Of a DNA stretch of 64,000 nt, positions 11,895 to 23,237 are shown one piece after another. Source of the stretch: Pediococcus acidilactici (GTDB lineage Bacteria > Bacillota > Bacilli > Lactobacillales > Lactobacillaceae); NCBI GenBank assembly GCA_024970065.1, contig CP103908.1, positions 1,364,001 to 1,428,000 on the forward strand. The letters run 5' to 3'. A program made the position numbers and the translations under genes. The notes under the pieces were generated by a model. That model was not told the origin of the DNA and did no database searches. It was given only the letters and a program-made list of their open reading frames with translations. Numbering within the stretch: the stretch's first letter is position 1; each line of letters opens with the position of its first letter.

Positions 11895-14498
11895 TTAATC
11901 ATTGGACTTCAAAGCCGCTACCATGTCGATTTTTTGGAGTTTGCGATGGGTAATGTAAACCACAACTAGGTTAAACATGACCATTAATAAAGTCGCTATT
12001 ATATAAGCGGATAGTTTAATGGTCAGTGGAAAAATTACGTTATTAGTTTCTGCTTGCTGAATTACGTAGCCCGTTAACAGATTTCCTAAGCCAAATCCCG
12101 CTAAGATCCCAACCACTGCTAAGATGATGCTCTCCCGTGCTACGTAAAGCGTAACCTCTGAATTATAAAATCCCAAGACTTTAATAGTTGAAAGCTCGTA
12201 CAATCGCTCGGCAATGTTAATATTATTCAAATTGTAAAGCATCACAAACGAAAGCATGGCCGACAGGGCAATAAAAATTATTACGATGGGACCCAGTTGC
12301 TTGGTCATTTTTTGAATCATTTCGGCTTGGTCTGCCACCAAATTAATCCCTAAAATTTTCGCATTGTCCTTCATCCACCGCTTGGTAAGCTGGTTGTCAG
12401 GCTGCTTAGCCGTCTTAACTAAAACGCTCGCAAAGCGTGGAGCTTGTTTAAAAGCATGGTGATAGACCTGTGGTGATGCATAAATAACGTTGCCAGCGTA
12501 ATTTTCGACTACCCCTGCCACCCGGACTCGTGCTCCCATTTGATTAGGGGTTTTTAACTTTATTGAGCCTCCAACTTTTACCCGCAAGATCCGGGCAATC
12601 TTTGGTGAAATCAACACCCCATCGCTCGGTAAAGTGGCGGTACGGTGACTTTGTTCATCGCGCAGACGGACAAACTGGTTAAACTGCTGCGGCTTTTTCG
12701 GGACGGTCAACGTTACGTCCCGAACGGTCTTTTGTCGTTGAGTTGTTTGGACCACGGCCATGTAAACCGGCAAGGTGGCTTGCGTGGCGGCGGTACGTTG
12801 AACCGTTTTTTGTACACTTGCTAGATCCTTCGGACGTTGAGCCTGCACTACCGCAGTGTACCGGGTAAGGTGGTGAAACTGCTGGTTGCCGGCTTCCTTA
12901 ATCGAACTTGCGATCCCAAACCCGGTCAAGATTAATGCCGTGCCCTCCGCAATTCCTAAAATTGTCATTAACCCCCGGAGTTTGGCACGGAATAGGTTTC
13001 GATAACTGATTTTTTGAAAAAAACGGAGCCGACGCCATAATCCAGGCACCCGTTCTAAAATAATTTTGTGCGCAGTTCGTGGCGCCCGAGGCCGGAGTAG
13101 CGCGGCTGGAGTAGTCCGCACTTCGCGCATTGCAACTAAGACGGCCGCCCCGATGGTCACTACCAGTGTAAGCAAAGCGGCCAGTCCAATTGCGCGCCAA
13201 TCCAGCGGAATTCTAATGGCATCCACCACGTATTCTCGATACATTGCTAATACGATTCGGGGAATTAGCTGGTTACCTAATCCCGCGCCCACTACCGATC
13301 CGACAAGCCCTGCCAAACCCGCGTAGGCCACGTATTGGAAAACAATTGCGGACTTTCCATAACCAAGCGCCTTGAGCGTACCCATTTGTCCACGCTGCTC
13401 TTCCACCATGCGGGTTACGGTGGTGAAGGTGATTAACCCCGCTAAAAGAAAGAAAAACAGGGGAAAAACGTTCGCAATGGCTGCAATTCGTTTTGAACTT
13501 TCACCATACCCCGTAAATCCTGGTAAATCCTGACGCGTTTGGTAAATTAAAGTTGGCTGTGCCGCCCCTTTAATTTGTTGAGCCCGTTGGTCAAGCCGGT
13601 CTCGTTGATGTTGCAACTGCTTTTCTTGCTGCTTCAAATTTTGCATTTGCGGGGAGTTCGTCAGTTGCTGTCGCTCCAGCACTCGTTGGGCAACGGTTAG
13701 CTTTTGTTGCCCCCGAGCTAATTTTTGCCTTCCGTCATTAATTTGCTTCATAGCTGCACTAGTTAACGCTCGCTGCCGCTTTTTTACTTGCGGAGTTAGT
13801 CGCCGTCGAATTTGGTCCTTTTTTTGCTTAACGGCCCGCCGATAATTGCTGGAATACATTTTTTGGCTTTGCAGTTTAGGAAGATAAATTTGCATTCCAG
13901 TATACGCAGGCATTTGAAACGCCGAATGGTGCACGTACGCAAAGTAAGCTATTTTTCCAGTTCCTAAATTACTGGCTCCCCTAGTGGAATGGTCGACATA
14001 TTGCGGAGAGTCAGCAAAACCCACAATCCGAAAACGTTGGAATTTTAAATGGTCATTCTTGGCAAAACTAAAGTAATCGCCAATTTGGTACCCGCCGCGT
14101 AACTGTGCCTGGCGGTCCAACACAATTTCGTGAGCAGTACGGGGAACCCGCCCTTGCTTTAAAATCAATTGATTTTGTTGGTCATCCTTTTGGTAACCGT
14201 AAAGTGCAATTGCATCCCGATTTTTACCACCGAGCACGTTTTGGTATAGCATCCCTTCCACCTTAACGCCCGGCACCCGGCGAACGGCCTTCAGTTCTGC
14301 ATTGGTAAATCCTTGATCAGAAAAGATTCGCAAGTCGCTCAAGCGGTGTTGCACCACGGTGGCCTGTAGCGAATCGTTAAGCGATGGCCCGGTAGCCTTC
14401 ACCCCCACGAAGATTAGCGTGCCTAACATAATGATCAGACTAATTGCAATAAAGCGCCCTAAAGAACTTTTGATCGTCCGTAATAATAGTTTTAGCAT
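11895..14498 (-). CDS. FtsX/MacB-type ABC transporter permease, two-repeat form
   Basis: An 867-residue membrane protein with an N-terminal anchor helix, a large extracytoplasmic domain containing a Q/K/R-rich coiled-coil stretch (about 235-315), three helices near 345-460, a further helix near 515, a second extracytoplasmic domain and three C-terminal helices. This duplicated FtsX layout is that of efflux or antimicrobial-peptide-type ABC permeases. The ATG at 14496-14498 has AGGTGG 6 bases upstream and is preferred over an in-frame GTG 9 bases earlier. It follows its ATPase gene directly. Substrate is unknown. The pair sits between upp and atpB, which are adjacent in many relatives. Confidence 0.85.
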   Translation of the reverse strand: MLKLLLRTIKSSLGRFIAISLIIMLGTLIFVGVKATGPSLNDSLQATVVQHRLSDLRIFSDQGFTNAELKAVRRVPGVKVEGMLYQNVLGGKNRDAIALYGYQKDDQQNQLILKQGRVPRTAHEIVLDRQAQLRGGYQIGDYFSFAKNDHLKFQRFRIVGFADSPQYVDHSTRGASNLGTGKIAYFAYVHHSAFQMPAYTGMQIYLPKLQSQKMYSSNYRRAVKQKKDQIRRRLTPQVKKRQRALTSAAMKQINDGRQKLARGQQKLTVAQRVLERQQLTNSPQMQNLKQQEKQLQHQRDRLDQRAQQIKGAAQPTLIYQTRQDLPGFTGYGESSKRIAAIANVFPLFFFLLAGLITFTTVTRMVEEQRGQMGTLKALGYGKSAIVFQYVAYAGLAGLVGSVVGAGLGNQLIPRIVLAMYREYVVDAIRIPLDWRAIGLAALLTLVVTIGAAVLVAMREVRTTPAALLRPRAPRTAHKIILERVPGLWRRLRFFQKISYRNLFRAKLRGLMTILGIAEGTALILTGFGIASSIKEAGNQQFHHLTRYTAVVQAQRPKDLASVQKTVQRTAATQATLPVYMAVVQTTQRQKTVRDVTLTVPKKPQQFNQFVRLRDEQSHRTATLPSDGVLISPKIARILRVKVGGSIKLKTPNQMGARVRVAGVVENYAGNVIYASPQVYHHAFKQAPRFASVLVKTAKQPDNQLTKRWMKDNAKILGINLVADQAEMIQKMTKQLGPIVIIFIALSAMLSFVMLYNLNNINIAERLYELSTIKVLGFYNSEVTLYVARESIILAVVGILAGFGLGNLLTGYVIQQAETNNVIFPLTIKLSAYIIATLLMVMFNLVVVYITHRKLQKIDMVAALKSND

Positions 14499-14507
14499 TT
14501 TAGCCAC

Positions 14508-15209
14508 CTACCATTCGATTGCTTCCACGGGAACTGGTTGCGGGTTATCAACCACGCTTCGTACCTGTGCGTCGTTAATTTGAATCACCCGGTCCGCCAT
14601 CTTCGCAATTGCTGAGTTGTGTGTGATAATGATGACCGTTTTTTTAAACTTTCGGCTAGCATCGTGTAACAGCTGTAAGATTTGTTTGCCCGTTTGGTAA
14701 TCTAACGCACCAGTGGGTTCGTCGCAGAGTAATAATTTGGGATTTTTAGCTAAGGCACGGGCAATCGCTAAACGTTGCTGCTCCCCACCCGACAATTGGG
14801 CTGGAAAGTTGTCCAACCGAACTGCTAGCCCGACGTCCTTTAATACGGTCAGCGGGTCTAAACCATCGTTTACTAATGCGGTGGCTAACTCTACATTTTC
14901 AGTAGCCGTCAAATTAGGAATCAGATTATAGAACTGAAAGATGAACCCCACGTCGTTACGCCGATACCGCGTTAACTGCCGGTCGTTAAATTTGGCAATG
15001 TCGGTCCCCGCTACGCAGATACTTCCCTTGGTGGGACTGTCCATTCCTCCCAACATGTTTAAAACCGTGGATTTTCCCGCTCCACTAGGTCCTAAAATCA
15101 CGGCAAGCTGCCCTTGTTCAACCGTAAAATTCACGTCCCGGTTAGCTACAATCTGATTGTCACCCATTTGGTAAATTTTAAATTCATGTTGTACCTCAAT
15201 GTAAGCCAT
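14508..15209 (-). CDS. ABC transporter ATP-binding protein (MacB/LolD type)
   Basis: A 233-residue cytoplasmic ATPase with Walker A GPSGAGKS (about 40-47), a [17 protein letters not shown]-loop region typical of the LolD/MacB subfamily, signature LSGGEQQR and Walker [19 protein letters not shown] precedes the ATG. It is directly followed by the partner permease gene, and the two should form a type VII ABC transporter. Likely roles are peptide or drug efflux or resistance, but the sequence does not reveal the substrate. No two-component genes are adjacent. Confidence 0.9.
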   Translation of the reverse strand: MAYIEVQHEFKIYQMGDNQIVANRDVNFTVEQGQLAVILGPSGAGKSTVLNMLGGMDSPTKGSICVAGTDIAKFNDRQLTRYRRNDVGFIFQFYNLIPNLTATENVELATALVNDGLDPLTVLKDVGLAVRLDNFPAQLSGGEQQRLAIARALAKNPKLLLCDEPTGALDYQTGKQILQLLHDASRKFKKTVIIITHNSAIAKMADRVIQINDAQVRSVVDNPQPVPVEAIEW

Positions 15210-15247
15210 AAGCTCCTCCTAGTTTGTAAGCGCATTCTATTAACTCT

Positions 15248-15277
15248 ATGATAAAACTATTTTTTTGCAAAAGACAA
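15248..15277 (-). promoter_or_regulatory. promoter of the ABC ATPase-permease pair
   Basis: Minus-strand -35 TTGTCT (15272-15277) and -10 TATCAT (15248-15253) have an 18-base spacer. Both hexamers are identical to those of the atp promoter. Confidence 0.55.
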
Positions 15278-15309
15278 ATCTTTTCGCTTCCTCTCCCACT
15301 TGAAAGCAT

Positions 15310-15342
15310 AAAAAAGCAGGATGGCAATTTTCCATCCTGCTT
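15310..15342 (-). terminator. terminator after upp
   Basis: An 11-base perfect stem (AAGCAGGATGG / CCATCCTGCTT) with a 7-base loop is followed on the minus strand by TTTTT. It separates upp from the ABC pair. Confidence 0.9.
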
Positions 15343-15372
15343 AGTCGTTGACGATTAACTCCAACGATAATA

Positions 15373-16002
15373 TTACTTAGTTCCAAACAAACGGTCACCT
15401 GCGTCACCTAATCCAGGGACGATGTATCCGTCTTCGTTTAGTTTTTCATCCAATGCAGCTGTATAGATGTCGATGTCTGGATGAGCTTCTTGTAGAGCTT
15501 TTACCCCTTCAGGAGCGGCTACTAGACTGCAAAAACGAATGTCCTTAGCGCCACGCTTCTTCAACGCATCAACCGCCATAATTGCTGAACCACCGGTGGC
15601 AAGCATTGGGTCAACTACGAATACTTGGCGATCACTAATGTCGCTTGGCAACTTAACAAAGTATTCGGTTGGCTTTAAGGTCTCTTCGTCGCGGTACATC
15701 CCGATATGACCAATCCGGGCAACGGGCAGCAATTCAGCCATCCCGTCTACCATTCCTAGTCCCGCACGTAAAATCGGCACGATGGCCACTTTTTTACCCG
15801 AGATTTGTTTTTGAATGGACTTCCCAATCGGTGTTTCAATTTCAACATCTTCTAACGGCATATCCCGTGAAACTTCATAAGCCATTAATGTCGAAATTTC
15901 GTTAACTATTTCACGAAATTCCTTTGTACTACAATTTTTGTCTCTAATCAACGTCAACTTATGTTGAATCAACGGGTGGTCGAGAACTTCAAACTTCCCC
16001 AT
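15373..16002 (-). CDS. upp: Upp, uracil phosphoribosyltransferase
   Basis: Converts uracil and PRPP to UMP in pyrimidine salvage. The 209-residue product starts [16 protein letters not shown], as is standard for the family, and carries the PRPP-binding loop [10 protein letters not shown] (130-139) and the uracil-binding [13 protein letters not shown] at the end. The ATG at 16000-16002 follows AAAGGAG; the open frame extends 11 codons upstream but that part is not conserved-looking. It is the last gene of the tdk-prfA-prmC-sua5-glyA-upp string. Confidence 0.97.
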   Translation of the reverse strand: MGKFEVLDHPLIQHKLTLIRDKNCSTKEFREIVNEISTLMAYEVSRDMPLEDVEIETPIGKSIQKQISGKKVAIVPILRAGLGMVDGMAELLPVARIGHIGMYRDEETLKPTEYFVKLPSDISDRQVFVVDPMLATGGSAIMAVDALKKRGAKDIRFCSLVAAPEGVKALQEAHPDIDIYTAALDEKLNEDGYIVPGLGDAGDRLFGTK

Positions 16003-16071
16003 GTCTAAACTCGCTCCTTTCAAATTCTTTATCAATTGTAGCTAAAAAACCGCAAAAAAACTAGGTTTAAT

Positions 16072-17304
16072 TTAAGATAGCGGATATTGGTCCGTTAATT
16101 CAAAAACTTCCTTTTTAATTTGAGCGAGTACTTCGGGTTCATCAACGTGGTGAATTGCACGAATGATCAATTCCGCCACTTTCCGGCTGTCCGCCTCGTT
16201 AAAGCCTCTGGTAGTGATGGCCGGCGTCCCGATTCGAATCCCCGATGTCTTAAACGGGCTTAATTTTTCGTCAGGAATGGCCTCTTTGTTTAGCGTGATA
16301 TAAACGGTATCTAATAAATCTTGGATTTCTTTACCATTATGTCCAGTTTCAGTTAAATCTACCGTCATTAAATGATTGTCAGTCCCGCCGGTAACGACGT
16401 GGAGGTCAGGTTCGTTTTCAAAAACCGCTGCCATCGCCTGGGCGTTTTTAATAACTTGGGCTTGGTAATCCTTAAATTCAGGCTGCAGAGCTTCCCCTAG
16501 GGCGACCGCTTTAGCTGCAATCACGTGTTCTAGCGGGCCTCCTTGATTTTGTGGAAAGACCGCGAAGTTAATTTGTTTTGCGTACTTTGCCTGCGATAAA
16601 ATCATTCCACCCCGCGGACCCCGCAGAGTTTTATGGGTGGTGGTGGTGACAACATCGGCAATGCCTACCGGAGATGGGTGTAGACCCACCGCTACTAAAC
16701 CAGCAATGTGTGCCATATCCACCATTAAGTAGGCACCCACTTCGTCAGCAATTTCTCGGAACTTTTGCCAATCGATAATGCGGCTGTATGCTGAAGCACC
16801 CGCCACAATCATTTGAGGGCGTTCCTTCAAAGCAATTTGCCGAATTTGTTCGTAATCTAACCGTTCGGTCCGGGGGTCAATTCCATAGGTCACCGATTCG
16901 TAAAAAGTACCGCTAAAGCTAACCTTGGCACCGTGCGTCAAGTGTCCACCGGCGTTCAAATCCATTCCAAGAATTTTGTCGCCTGGTTTAATGAATGCGG
17001 CGTATGCGGCAGCGTTAGCTTGGGACCCCGAATGAGGCTGCACGTTAGCATATTCGGCCCCAAACAATTCCTTAGCCCGGTCGATGGCTAACTGTTCCAC
17101 TTGGTCGATGTATTCACAACCACCATAGTAACGACGTCCCGGATATCCTTCCGCGTACTTATTAGTCAACACGCTGCCTTGAGCAGCCCGAACTGCTTCC
17201 GAAACAATGTTTTCTGAAGCAATCAATTCAATATTGTGTTGTTGGCGATCGGCTTCCCGATTAATTGCCGCCCACAATTGTGGATCCTGTTCTTGGTAGT
17301 TCAT
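16072..17304 (-). CDS. glyA: GlyA, serine hydroxymethyltransferase
   Basis: PLP enzyme that interconverts serine and glycine with tetrahydrofolate, the main source of one-carbon units. The 410-residue protein shows the PLP-lysine motif [13 protein letters not shown] (Lys225), the N-terminal NIELIASEN and the HSGSQAN phosphate loop. The start is ATG at 17302-17304, with AGGAGGG 7 bases upstream; an in-frame TTG two codons earlier is too close. It lies 12 bases after the sua5 gene. Confidence 0.97.
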   Translation of the reverse strand: MNYQEQDPQLWAAINREADRQQHNIELIASENIVSEAVRAAQGSVLTNKYAEGYPGRRYYGGCEYIDQVEQLAIDRAKELFGAEYANVQPHSGSQANAAAYAAFIKPGDKILGMDLNAGGHLTHGAKVSFSGTFYESVTYGIDPRTERLDYEQIRQIALKERPQMIVAGASAYSRIIDWQKFREIADEVGAYLMVDMAHIAGLVAVGLHPSPVGIADVVTTTTHKTLRGPRGGMILSQAKYAKQINFAVFPQNQGGPLEHVIAAKAVALGEALQPEFKDYQAQVIKNAQAMAAVFENEPDLHVVTGGTDNHLMTVDLTETGHNGKEIQDLLDTVYITLNKEAIPDEKLSPFKTSGIRIGTPAITTRGFNEADSRKVAELIIRAIHHVDEPEVLAQIKKEVFELTDQYPLS

Positions 17305-17316
17305 TGGCAATCCCTC

Positions 17317-18339
17317 CTAATCAATTTCGTCGAAGTAAGTGTTCCCCGCAGATTTTTGCAACCGATTCATGTAAGCTGCCCCAATTCCGCTAGGATTAAA
17401 CGCTTGGGCAAAAATCACCTTTATCTGCGGGTTGCTATCAAAGGTTCGCAGCCCGTCAAACAAATGGTGGCTTGCGGTCCGGGCATCCTCGCCTAGTGAA
17501 ATAAAGTCAGCATTTTCAAGTTCTCCCAACTTAGTAGCCGCAAAAGTTGTCGTAGTAGCAAGCACGCCCACTGGTTGTTGCGAATGGCCCGCCACCCAAT
17601 CCGTTACGGCCGACCATTGTCCGTCCTTAACGATGTATACTTGGGCGTTAGGTGCGTAATGCTTATACTTCATTCCAGGAGCCTTTGGTACCTCATCCTT
17701 TCCAACCTTATGGTGGTCAGTTTGGACTTCACCTAAAATAGGAATCAAATCTTCTGGCGTTATCGCCCCCGGCCGTAAAACGCTTGGCACTTTCCCGGAC
17801 ATATCTAGCACCGTGGATTCCACCCCAATTTTAGTTTCTCCACCATCTAAAACACCGGCAATTTTACCATCTAAGTCGTGCATCACGTGGGCGGGCTTAG
17901 TGGGACTTGGTTTCCCAGAGGTGTTGGCAGAAGGTCCCACGAGCGGTACTCCCGCTTGTCGGATCAATTCTAGGGTTAACGGAGTGTCAGGATTCCGGAA
18001 TGCTGCGGTAGTTAAGCCACCGGTCACGACCGGGTCCAACGCATTTGGTTTGATCGGTAAAATAATGGTCAAGGGACCAGGCCAAAAAGTATCCATCAAT
18101 CGTTTGCTTTGGGCATCAATTTCGGCAAATTGTGCTACCTGTGCTGGTCCCGTCACGTGGACAATCAACGGGTTGTCTGACGGGCGGCCCTTTGCTTGAT
18201 AAACTTTCTTTACCGCGCTTGGATTGGTCGCGTCTGCCCCTAAGCCGTATACGGTTTCGGTTGGAAATGCCACCAATTCCCCGCGTTGAATTGCTGCGGC
18301 TGCGTCAGCTAAATCTTCACTCTGAAATATTTCACTCAT
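17317..18339 (-). CDS. Sua5/YwlC-type L-threonylcarbamoyladenylate synthase
   Basis: Makes threonylcarbamoyl-AMP for the t6A37 modification of ANN-reading tRNAs. The 340-residue protein has the YrdC domain (FPTETVYGLGADA at 26-38, KGRPSDNPLIVH, VGPSANTSGKPSPT) and a C-terminal Sua5 domain (PGMKYKHYAP, about 225 onward), so it is the long two-domain form. Its ATG lies just before the prmC stop. Confidence 0.94.
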   Translation of the reverse strand: MSEIFQSEDLADAAAAIQRGELVAFPTETVYGLGADATNPSAVKKVYQAKGRPSDNPLIVHVTGPAQVAQFAEIDAQSKRLMDTFWPGPLTIILPIKPNALDPVVTGGLTTAAFRNPDTPLTLELIRQAGVPLVGPSANTSGKPSPTKPAHVMHDLDGKIAGVLDGGETKIGVESTVLDMSGKVPSVLRPGAITPEDLIPILGEVQTDHHKVGKDEVPKAPGMKYKHYAPNAQVYIVKDGQWSAVTDWVAGHSQQPVGVLATTTTFAATKLGELENADFISLGEDARTASHHLFDGLRTFDSNPQIKVIFAQAFNPSGIGAAYMNRLQKSAGNTYFDEID

Positions 18340-19197
18340 TTAAATCACCGATCCTCCCCTTACCCAAAGTATCCGATCGTGTCCGCTTAAGTCTTGGAGC
18401 ACGTTCACGTCCTGAACTCCGGGTAATTCACTAAAATATTGTTTCAACTTTGCTCCTTGATGATAACCAAATTCGCACCATAGCTGGCCGTTTGCGGTTA
18501 AATGGTCGGGCAGCTGCCTTCCAATTTGCTTATACCAAAATAAGCCGTCGTCTGGTGCAAAAAGTGCCTTATCTGGTTCGTATTCTATCACAGATTGATC
18601 CATCACGTCCCGTTCATTTTCAGCAATGTAAGGCGGATTGCTGACCACGATGTCAAAACGTTCTCCTTTAACCGCATCAAATAGGGAACCTTGCCGAAAA
18701 TCGATTACCGCTTCTTGTTGGTGTGCATTTTGTTGAGCAACCGTTAACGCTTCATTAGCAATGTCTACGGCGGTAACTTGCCAAGCTGGGCGCTCAAGCT
18801 TTAGCGTAATGGCAATATTGCCGCTTCCGGTCCCAATATCTAAAACCCGCAACGGTTGGTTTAATTGCGGGTGCGCCTTTAAAATGTGTTCCACCAGTTC
18901 TTCAGTTTCCACCCGCGGGATTAGCACCCGGGGATCCACGTAAAACTCCCGCCCGTAGAAATTGGCCTTATTAGTAATGTACTGGACGGGTTCCCCGTTA
19001 ACCGCCCGTTGGACGTCTTTTTGAAACTGTTGCCACTGGTCGGGACGCAGTCGTTGGCGGTAATGCACGAGTAGTTCCGTGCGGTTCCATTCCATCCGGT
19101 CCATCATGATCAATTCGGGAGCGTTCTCGTCGCCGTGATGTTCCTGGATAAGCAAAGAAGCCCATTTCAGGGCTTCAAAATATGTTGGATTATTCAT
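18340..19197 (-). CDS. prmC: PrmC, N5-glutamine methyltransferase of release factors
   Basis: Methylates the GGQ glutamine of peptide-chain release factors. The 285-residue protein has the SAM motif LDIGTGSGN (119-127) and the catalytic NPPY (187-190), with the usual N-terminal substrate-binding domain. The ATG at 19195-19197 lies inside the end of prfA (8-base overlap), with GGAAG upstream; the longer open frame inside prfA is not needed. Gene neighbourhood prfA-prmC is classical. Confidence 0.96.
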   Translation of the reverse strand: MNNPTYFEALKWASLLIQEHHGDENAPELIMMDRMEWNRTELLVHYRQRLRPDQWQQFQKDVQRAVNGEPVQYITNKANFYGREFYVDPRVLIPRVETEELVEHILKAHPQLNQPLRVLDIGTGSGNIAITLKLERPAWQVTAVDIANEALTVAQQNAHQQEAVIDFRQGSLFDAVKGERFDIVVSNPPYIAENERDVMDQSVIEYEPDKALFAPDDGLFWYKQIGRQLPDHLTANGQLWCEFGYHQGAKLKQYFSELPGVQDVNVLQDLSGHDRILWVRGGSVI

Positions 19198-20269
19198 TTC
19201 GTAAAGCTTCCATCTTCTTGGCTTGATCATCTAAGATTAATGCTTCAATAATTTCATTAAGCTCCCCGTTCATCACCCGGTCCAACTTATTCAACGTCAA
19301 ACCAATGCGGTGGTCGGTAACCCGGTTTTGTGGGAAGTTATAAGTCCGAATCCGTTCCGAACGGTCCCCCGTTCCAACGGCATTCTTTCGTTCTTCATTG
19401 TAGGCGTCCTCTTCTTGGGATTGGTAGTAGTCGTAAACCCGCGCCTTCAAAATCCGCATGGCTTTTTCCCGGTTTTGTTGTTGTGAACGTTCATCTTGCA
19501 TTGCAACGACAATTCCAGTTGGCAAGTGGGTCATCCGGACCGCAGAAGAAGTTTTATTAATATGCTGTCCACCAGCACCCGAAGAACGGTATACATCGGT
19601 ACGAATGTCCTTTGGATCGATCTCAATATCCACGTCTTCGGCTTCGGGCATTACCCCCACCGTGGCGGTGGAAGTGTGTACCCGCCCAGCGGATTCCGTT
19701 ACTGGTACCCGTTGAACCCGGTGCGCTCCGTTTTCATACTTCAATTTAGAATAAACTTTGTCACCCGAAATCATTAAAACAATTTCCTTGAAGCCGCCCA
19801 CGTCCGTGGCGTTTTCGTCAACGATTTGAACTTTCCAGCCTTGTGATTCAGCATACCGGGTATACATGTTGTATAAGTCAGCCGCAAATAGACTAGCTTC
19901 GTCTCCGCCGGCCGCCCCGTGAATTTCCATGATGATGTTTTTGTCATCATTAGGGTCCTTAGGTAACATTAGCACTTTGATTTCTTCTTCAAGCTTTTCT
20001 TTTTGGTCACGTAAGTCGGCTAACTCCGCCTTTACCAAACTATCCATTTCGGGATCAAGCTTTTCACGTTGTAATTCTTCGTTTTCCGCGATTGAATCAA
20101 CCACTTTACGGTATTCACGGTACTTTTCGACCGTTTCGCGAATTTCGCCTTCTTCTTTTGATAATTCTTGATAACGTTGTGAATCAGCCAGCACTTCTGG
20201 ATCAGCCAACAATTCGCTTAACTCATCGTAGCGATCCGCAACTGCTTGCACCTTATCCATAATATCCAT
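19190..20269 (-). CDS. prfA: PrfA, peptide chain release factor 1
   Basis: Recognises UAA and UAG stop codons and triggers peptide release. The 359-residue protein contains the GGQ catalytic motif (233-235) in [12 protein letters not shown] and the RF1-type PVT tripeptide (189-191 in [16 protein letters not shown]) that reads the stop codon. It starts a few bases after tdk and overlaps prmC. Confidence 0.97.
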   Translation of the reverse strand: MDIMDKVQAVADRYDELSELLADPEVLADSQRYQELSKEEGEIRETVEKYREYRKVVDSIAENEELQREKLDPEMDSLVKAELADLRDQKEKLEEEIKVLMLPKDPNDDKNIIMEIHGAAGGDEASLFAADLYNMYTRYAESQGWKVQIVDENATDVGGFKEIVLMISGDKVYSKLKYENGAHRVQRVPVTESAGRVHTSTATVGVMPEAEDVDIEIDPKDIRTDVYRSSGAGGQHINKTSSAVRMTHLPTGIVVAMQDERSQQQNREKAMRILKARVYDYYQSQEEDAYNEERKNAVGTGDRSERIRTYNFPQNRVTDHRIGLTLNKLDRVMNGELNEIIEALILDDQAKKMEALRNE

Positions 20270-20272
20270 TAA

Positions 20273-20857
20273 TTAATTCCTCATTTCTTCAATTAGTGGG
20301 TTAAAGTAGTGACGTCGGCAAACCGGATAGTAAGATTCGTTTCCCCCAATTTGGACTTGCTCACCCTCGTAGACGGGTTTGCCATTATGCACCCGTAAAT
20401 TCATTAGCGCCTTATGTTTGCAGAACCAACAAATCGTCTTCATTTCGACAATCTTATCCGCATACAGTAAAAGGTACTTAGAGCCTTCGAAAAGTTCGTT
20501 ACGGAAGTCGTTTTTTAAGCCGAAGGTCATTACCGGAATGCCCAACTCATCGACCACCTTGGCTAACTCTAATACGTGGTGTTTCTTTAAAAATTGAGCT
20601 TCGTCAATCAACACGCACGCGGGATTGCTGTCTACCTGCTTAATTGTCGCAAAAATGTCGGTATCGTCAAAAATTGGGAATGCATCCCGACGCAAACCAA
20701 TTCGGCTGGAAATTTCACCAACTCCAGAACGGGTGTCAATGCCACTAGTCATTAAAACAACCTGCTTATCCTGCTCTTCGTAATTGTGAGCTACTTTTAA
20801 AATCTCAATCGATTTGCCACTATTCATGGCTCCATAATGGAAAAATAACTGTGCCAT
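20273..20857 (-). CDS. tdk: Tdk, thymidine kinase
   Basis: Phosphorylates thymidine for salvage (type II thymidine kinase). The 194-residue protein has a P-loop variant GAMNSGKS (9-16), the DEAQF Walker B and a zinc site (CWFCKH plus a later VCRRHYF). The ATG at 20855-20857 is preferred because AGGAG lies 8 bases upstream; a GTG three codons earlier abuts that motif. First gene of the string leading to upp; a weak -10 (TATACT, 20892-20897) lies upstream. Confidence 0.96.
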   Translation of the reverse strand: MAQLFFHYGAMNSGKSIEILKVAHNYEEQDKQVVLMTSGIDTRSGVGEISSRIGLRRDAFPIFDDTDIFATIKQVDSNPACVLIDEAQFLKKHHVLELAKVVDELGIPVMTFGLKNDFRNELFEGSKYLLLYADKIVEMKTICWFCKHKALMNLRVHNGKPVYEGEQVQIGGNESYYPVCRRHYFNPLIEEMRN

Positions 20858-21172
20858 TTGCCCCACTCCTAATTTTATTCTCCAAGAAATAAGTATAGCT
20901 GATATAACTCAAAAATTCATCTGCTCGAAAATAAAATGTGTTTTTTCCTTACAACAACTAAAATAACTGTCAATGACCGTTCTACCAACAATCTTCCTAA
21001 TGCTTCCTATTATTATGCAGCGCTCGTTGTAAACCAAAACCCGTCCTTGACGCCCCGGCTACCAAGCGAAATAGTTAAGATTTTACGCAGCCCACTACTC
21101 TTTGCTTTTCTTTTTGCCAAAATCAGCTTAAAATATTGTTTTAGATGTTTGAGAAGAATCGGGAGGAGTAGC
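20858..21172. other. intergenic region between divergent tdk and murT
   Basis: About 315 bases. It holds the tdk promoter region on the minus strand (TATACT at 20892-20897) and, by position, the murT promoter on the plus strand, for which I see only weak candidates (TTGACG near 21048 with AATAGT 17 bases on). An open frame runs into murT from the left, but it has no ribosome-binding site and no Mur-ligase character. I see no RNA element. Confidence 0.5.
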
Positions 21173-22519
21173 ATGTCATTTAGAAGTTCAATTGCCAAAA
21201 TGGCGGGAAAATCATCATATTGGTTTTTGCATACATTTCGTTCCGGAGGTAGTTCACTCCCTGGTAAAATCACTACCAAAATTGATCCGACAATTTTGAA
21301 AGATCTGGGTCGTAACTACGACGTAATCGTCATTACGGGAACTAACGGAAAAACCTTGACGACCGCACTCACGGTAAAGGTTTTGCGTCAAAAATACGAC
21401 CACGTTTTAACCAACCCCACGGGTTCAAATATGGAGCAAGGAATCGTCACCACGTTCTTAACCGACCACCGCTCCAAGAATGGGAAAAATATTGCCGTTT
21501 TAGAAGTTGATGAAGCAAACGTGATTAAGGTTACCCAATATATTAAACCAATCGCCTTTGTGTTTACCAATATCTTCCGGGATCAAATGGACCGCTACGG
21601 CGAAATTTACACTACTTACCAAAAAATCTTAGACGGAGTTAAATTGGCTCCGGAAGCCACCATCATCGCAAATGGTGACATGCCAATCTTTAATTCGGTC
21701 GACTTGCCTAACCCGATTTTATATTACGGTTTTAATAACCAAGCCGACGGCGAAATGAAAGCTGATCCGAACACGGACGGGGTGGTTTGCCCACGGTGTG
21801 AACATATTATTCACTACAAATTTATCAGTTATAGCAATCAAGGTAAGTACTACTGCCCTAATTGCGGTTGGCACCGTCCAGAGCTCAATTACCAACTAAC
21901 ACAAATTACGAAGTTGACGCCTAACTATTCTAAGTTTTTCATCGACGCATCCAACTTTACCCTGCACATCGGCGGATTGTACAACGTCTACAACGCCCTT
22001 GCGGCATACTCCGTGGGGAAATTTATGGGCGTGCCCACCTCGCAAATTCAAAAGGCACTTAACGATCCTGACGAACGGGTCTTCGGTCGTCAAGAGCAAA
22101 TCAACGTGGATGGCAAAGAATTAACCATTGTGCTAGTGAAGAACCCGGTAGGTTTAAACCAGGTCATTGACATGGTGGGTACCGAAACCGAACCATTTTC
22201 CTTCGTGGGTCTTTTAAACGCCAACTATGCTGACGGAATTGATACTAGTTGGATTTGGGATGGTAATTTCGAAAAATTAGCACAAATGAACATTCAACAA
22301 TACATCACCGGTGGCGAGCGGTACAAAGACATCACCTTCCGCTTGAAGGTGGCCGGCGTCACTGATGACCAGCTTTGGACTTACGATAACCTGCCCGATG
22401 CAATTGCAAATATTAAACGTCTCCCTACAACCCGGGTTTACGTTTTTGCAACCTACACGGCCATGTTACAACTTCGTAAGCAACTAATTAGCGACGGATA
22501 TATTAAGGAGGGGGTTTAG
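21173..22519 (+). CDS. murT: MurT, lipid II isoglutaminyl synthase ligase subunit
   Basis: Mur-ligase-like subunit that with GatD amidates the D-Glu of lipid II to D-isoglutamine. The 448-residue product has the ATP loop GTNGKT (56-61), a four-cysteine zinc ribbon typical of MurT (C206, C209, C228, C231) and a C-terminal DUF1727 domain (about 320-445). GGAGGAG lies upstream of the ATG at 21173. It is followed after 2 bases by gatD. Amidation is needed for efficient cross-linking in this group. Confidence 0.95.
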   Translation: MSFRSSIAKMAGKSSYWFLHTFRSGGSSLPGKITTKIDPTILKDLGRNYDVIVITGTNGKTLTTALTVKVLRQKYDHVLTNPTGSNMEQGIVTTFLTDHRSKNGKNIAVLEVDEANVIKVTQYIKPIAFVFTNIFRDQMDRYGEIYTTYQKILDGVKLAPEATIIANGDMPIFNSVDLPNPILYYGFNNQADGEMKADPNTDGVVCPRCEHIIHYKFISYSNQGKYYCPNCGWHRPELNYQLTQITKLTPNYSKFFIDASNFTLHIGGLYNVYNALAAYSVGKFMGVPTSQIQKALNDPDERVFGRQEQINVDGKELTIVLVKNPVGLNQVIDMVGTETEPFSFVGLLNANYADGIDTSWIWDGNFEKLAQMNIQQYITGGERYKDITFRLKVAGVTDDQLWTYDNLPDAIANIKRLPTTRVYVFATYTAMLQLRKQLISDGYIKEGV

Positions 22520-22521
22520 TT

Positions 22522-23226
22522 ATGAAGTACGAACTAAAAGTCGCCCATTTATACGGTGACCTGCTTAACACCTACGGGGATAACGGCAATTTATTAGCCC
22601 TTAACTACTACGCTAAAATGATGGACACCAAGTTGGACATCCAAATCGTCAGCCTTGACGACCAATTTATCGCTAAGGATTGGGACATCGTTTTCTTTGG
22701 TGGTGGTCAAGATTACGAGCAAACGATCGTGTCACGCGATTTACAAAATAAAAAGGCGGAGCTGACCAGCTATATTGAAGATGGCGGCCCCCTCTTAGCA
22801 ATTTGTGGTGGTTACCAACTCCTAGGCCACTATTACGTGGGCGCAAATGGGGAAAAAATTAGTGGAATTGGCGCCCTAGACCACTATACGCTGAGCCAAG
22901 ACGATAACCGGTTTATTGGCGACATCGTAATTAAAAACCAGGAAACGGGCGAAACTTACCACGGTTTTGAAAACCACAACGGTAAAACTTACCTAGGTAA
23001 GGACGAACGCCCTCTAGGAAAAGTAGTCACCGGAAACGGAAATAACGGCGAAGACGAGTCGGAAGGCGTTATCTACAAAAATGTTTACGGTTCGTATTTC
23101 CACGGCCCGATTCTCACCAGAAACGGGAACCTCGCCAAACGGATTTTACTAACGGCGTTACACCGGCGTTACCCTGATGCAGATTTAAGCGCCCAGGAAG
23201 CATTAAAAATCGAACCAACCTTTTAA
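22522..23226 (+). CDS. gatD: GatD, lipid II isoglutaminyl synthase glutaminase subunit
   Basis: Class I glutamine amidotransferase that supplies ammonia to MurT. The 234-residue protein has the nucleophile elbow AICGGYQ (Cys95) and a catalytic histidine in SYFHGPIL (His194), as in the CobB/CobQ-like family. It follows murT and is closed by a strong bidirectional terminator. Confidence 0.95.
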   Translation: MKYELKVAHLYGDLLNTYGDNGNLLALNYYAKMMDTKLDIQIVSLDDQFIAKDWDIVFFGGGQDYEQTIVSRDLQNKKAELTSYIEDGGPLLAICGGYQLLGHYYVGANGEKISGIGALDHYTLSQDDNRFIGDIVIKNQETGETYHGFENHNGKTYLGKDERPLGKVVTGNGNNGEDESEGVIYKNVYGSYFHGPILTRNGNLAKRILLTALHRRYPDADLSAQEALKIEPTF

Positions 23227-23237
23227 CATCAAATATT

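Noticed and set aside
20936..21172. 79-codon N-terminal extension of MurT
   Set aside because: No ribosome-binding site at its start, while GGAGGAG fits the ATG at 21173, where the family's normal N-terminus begins.
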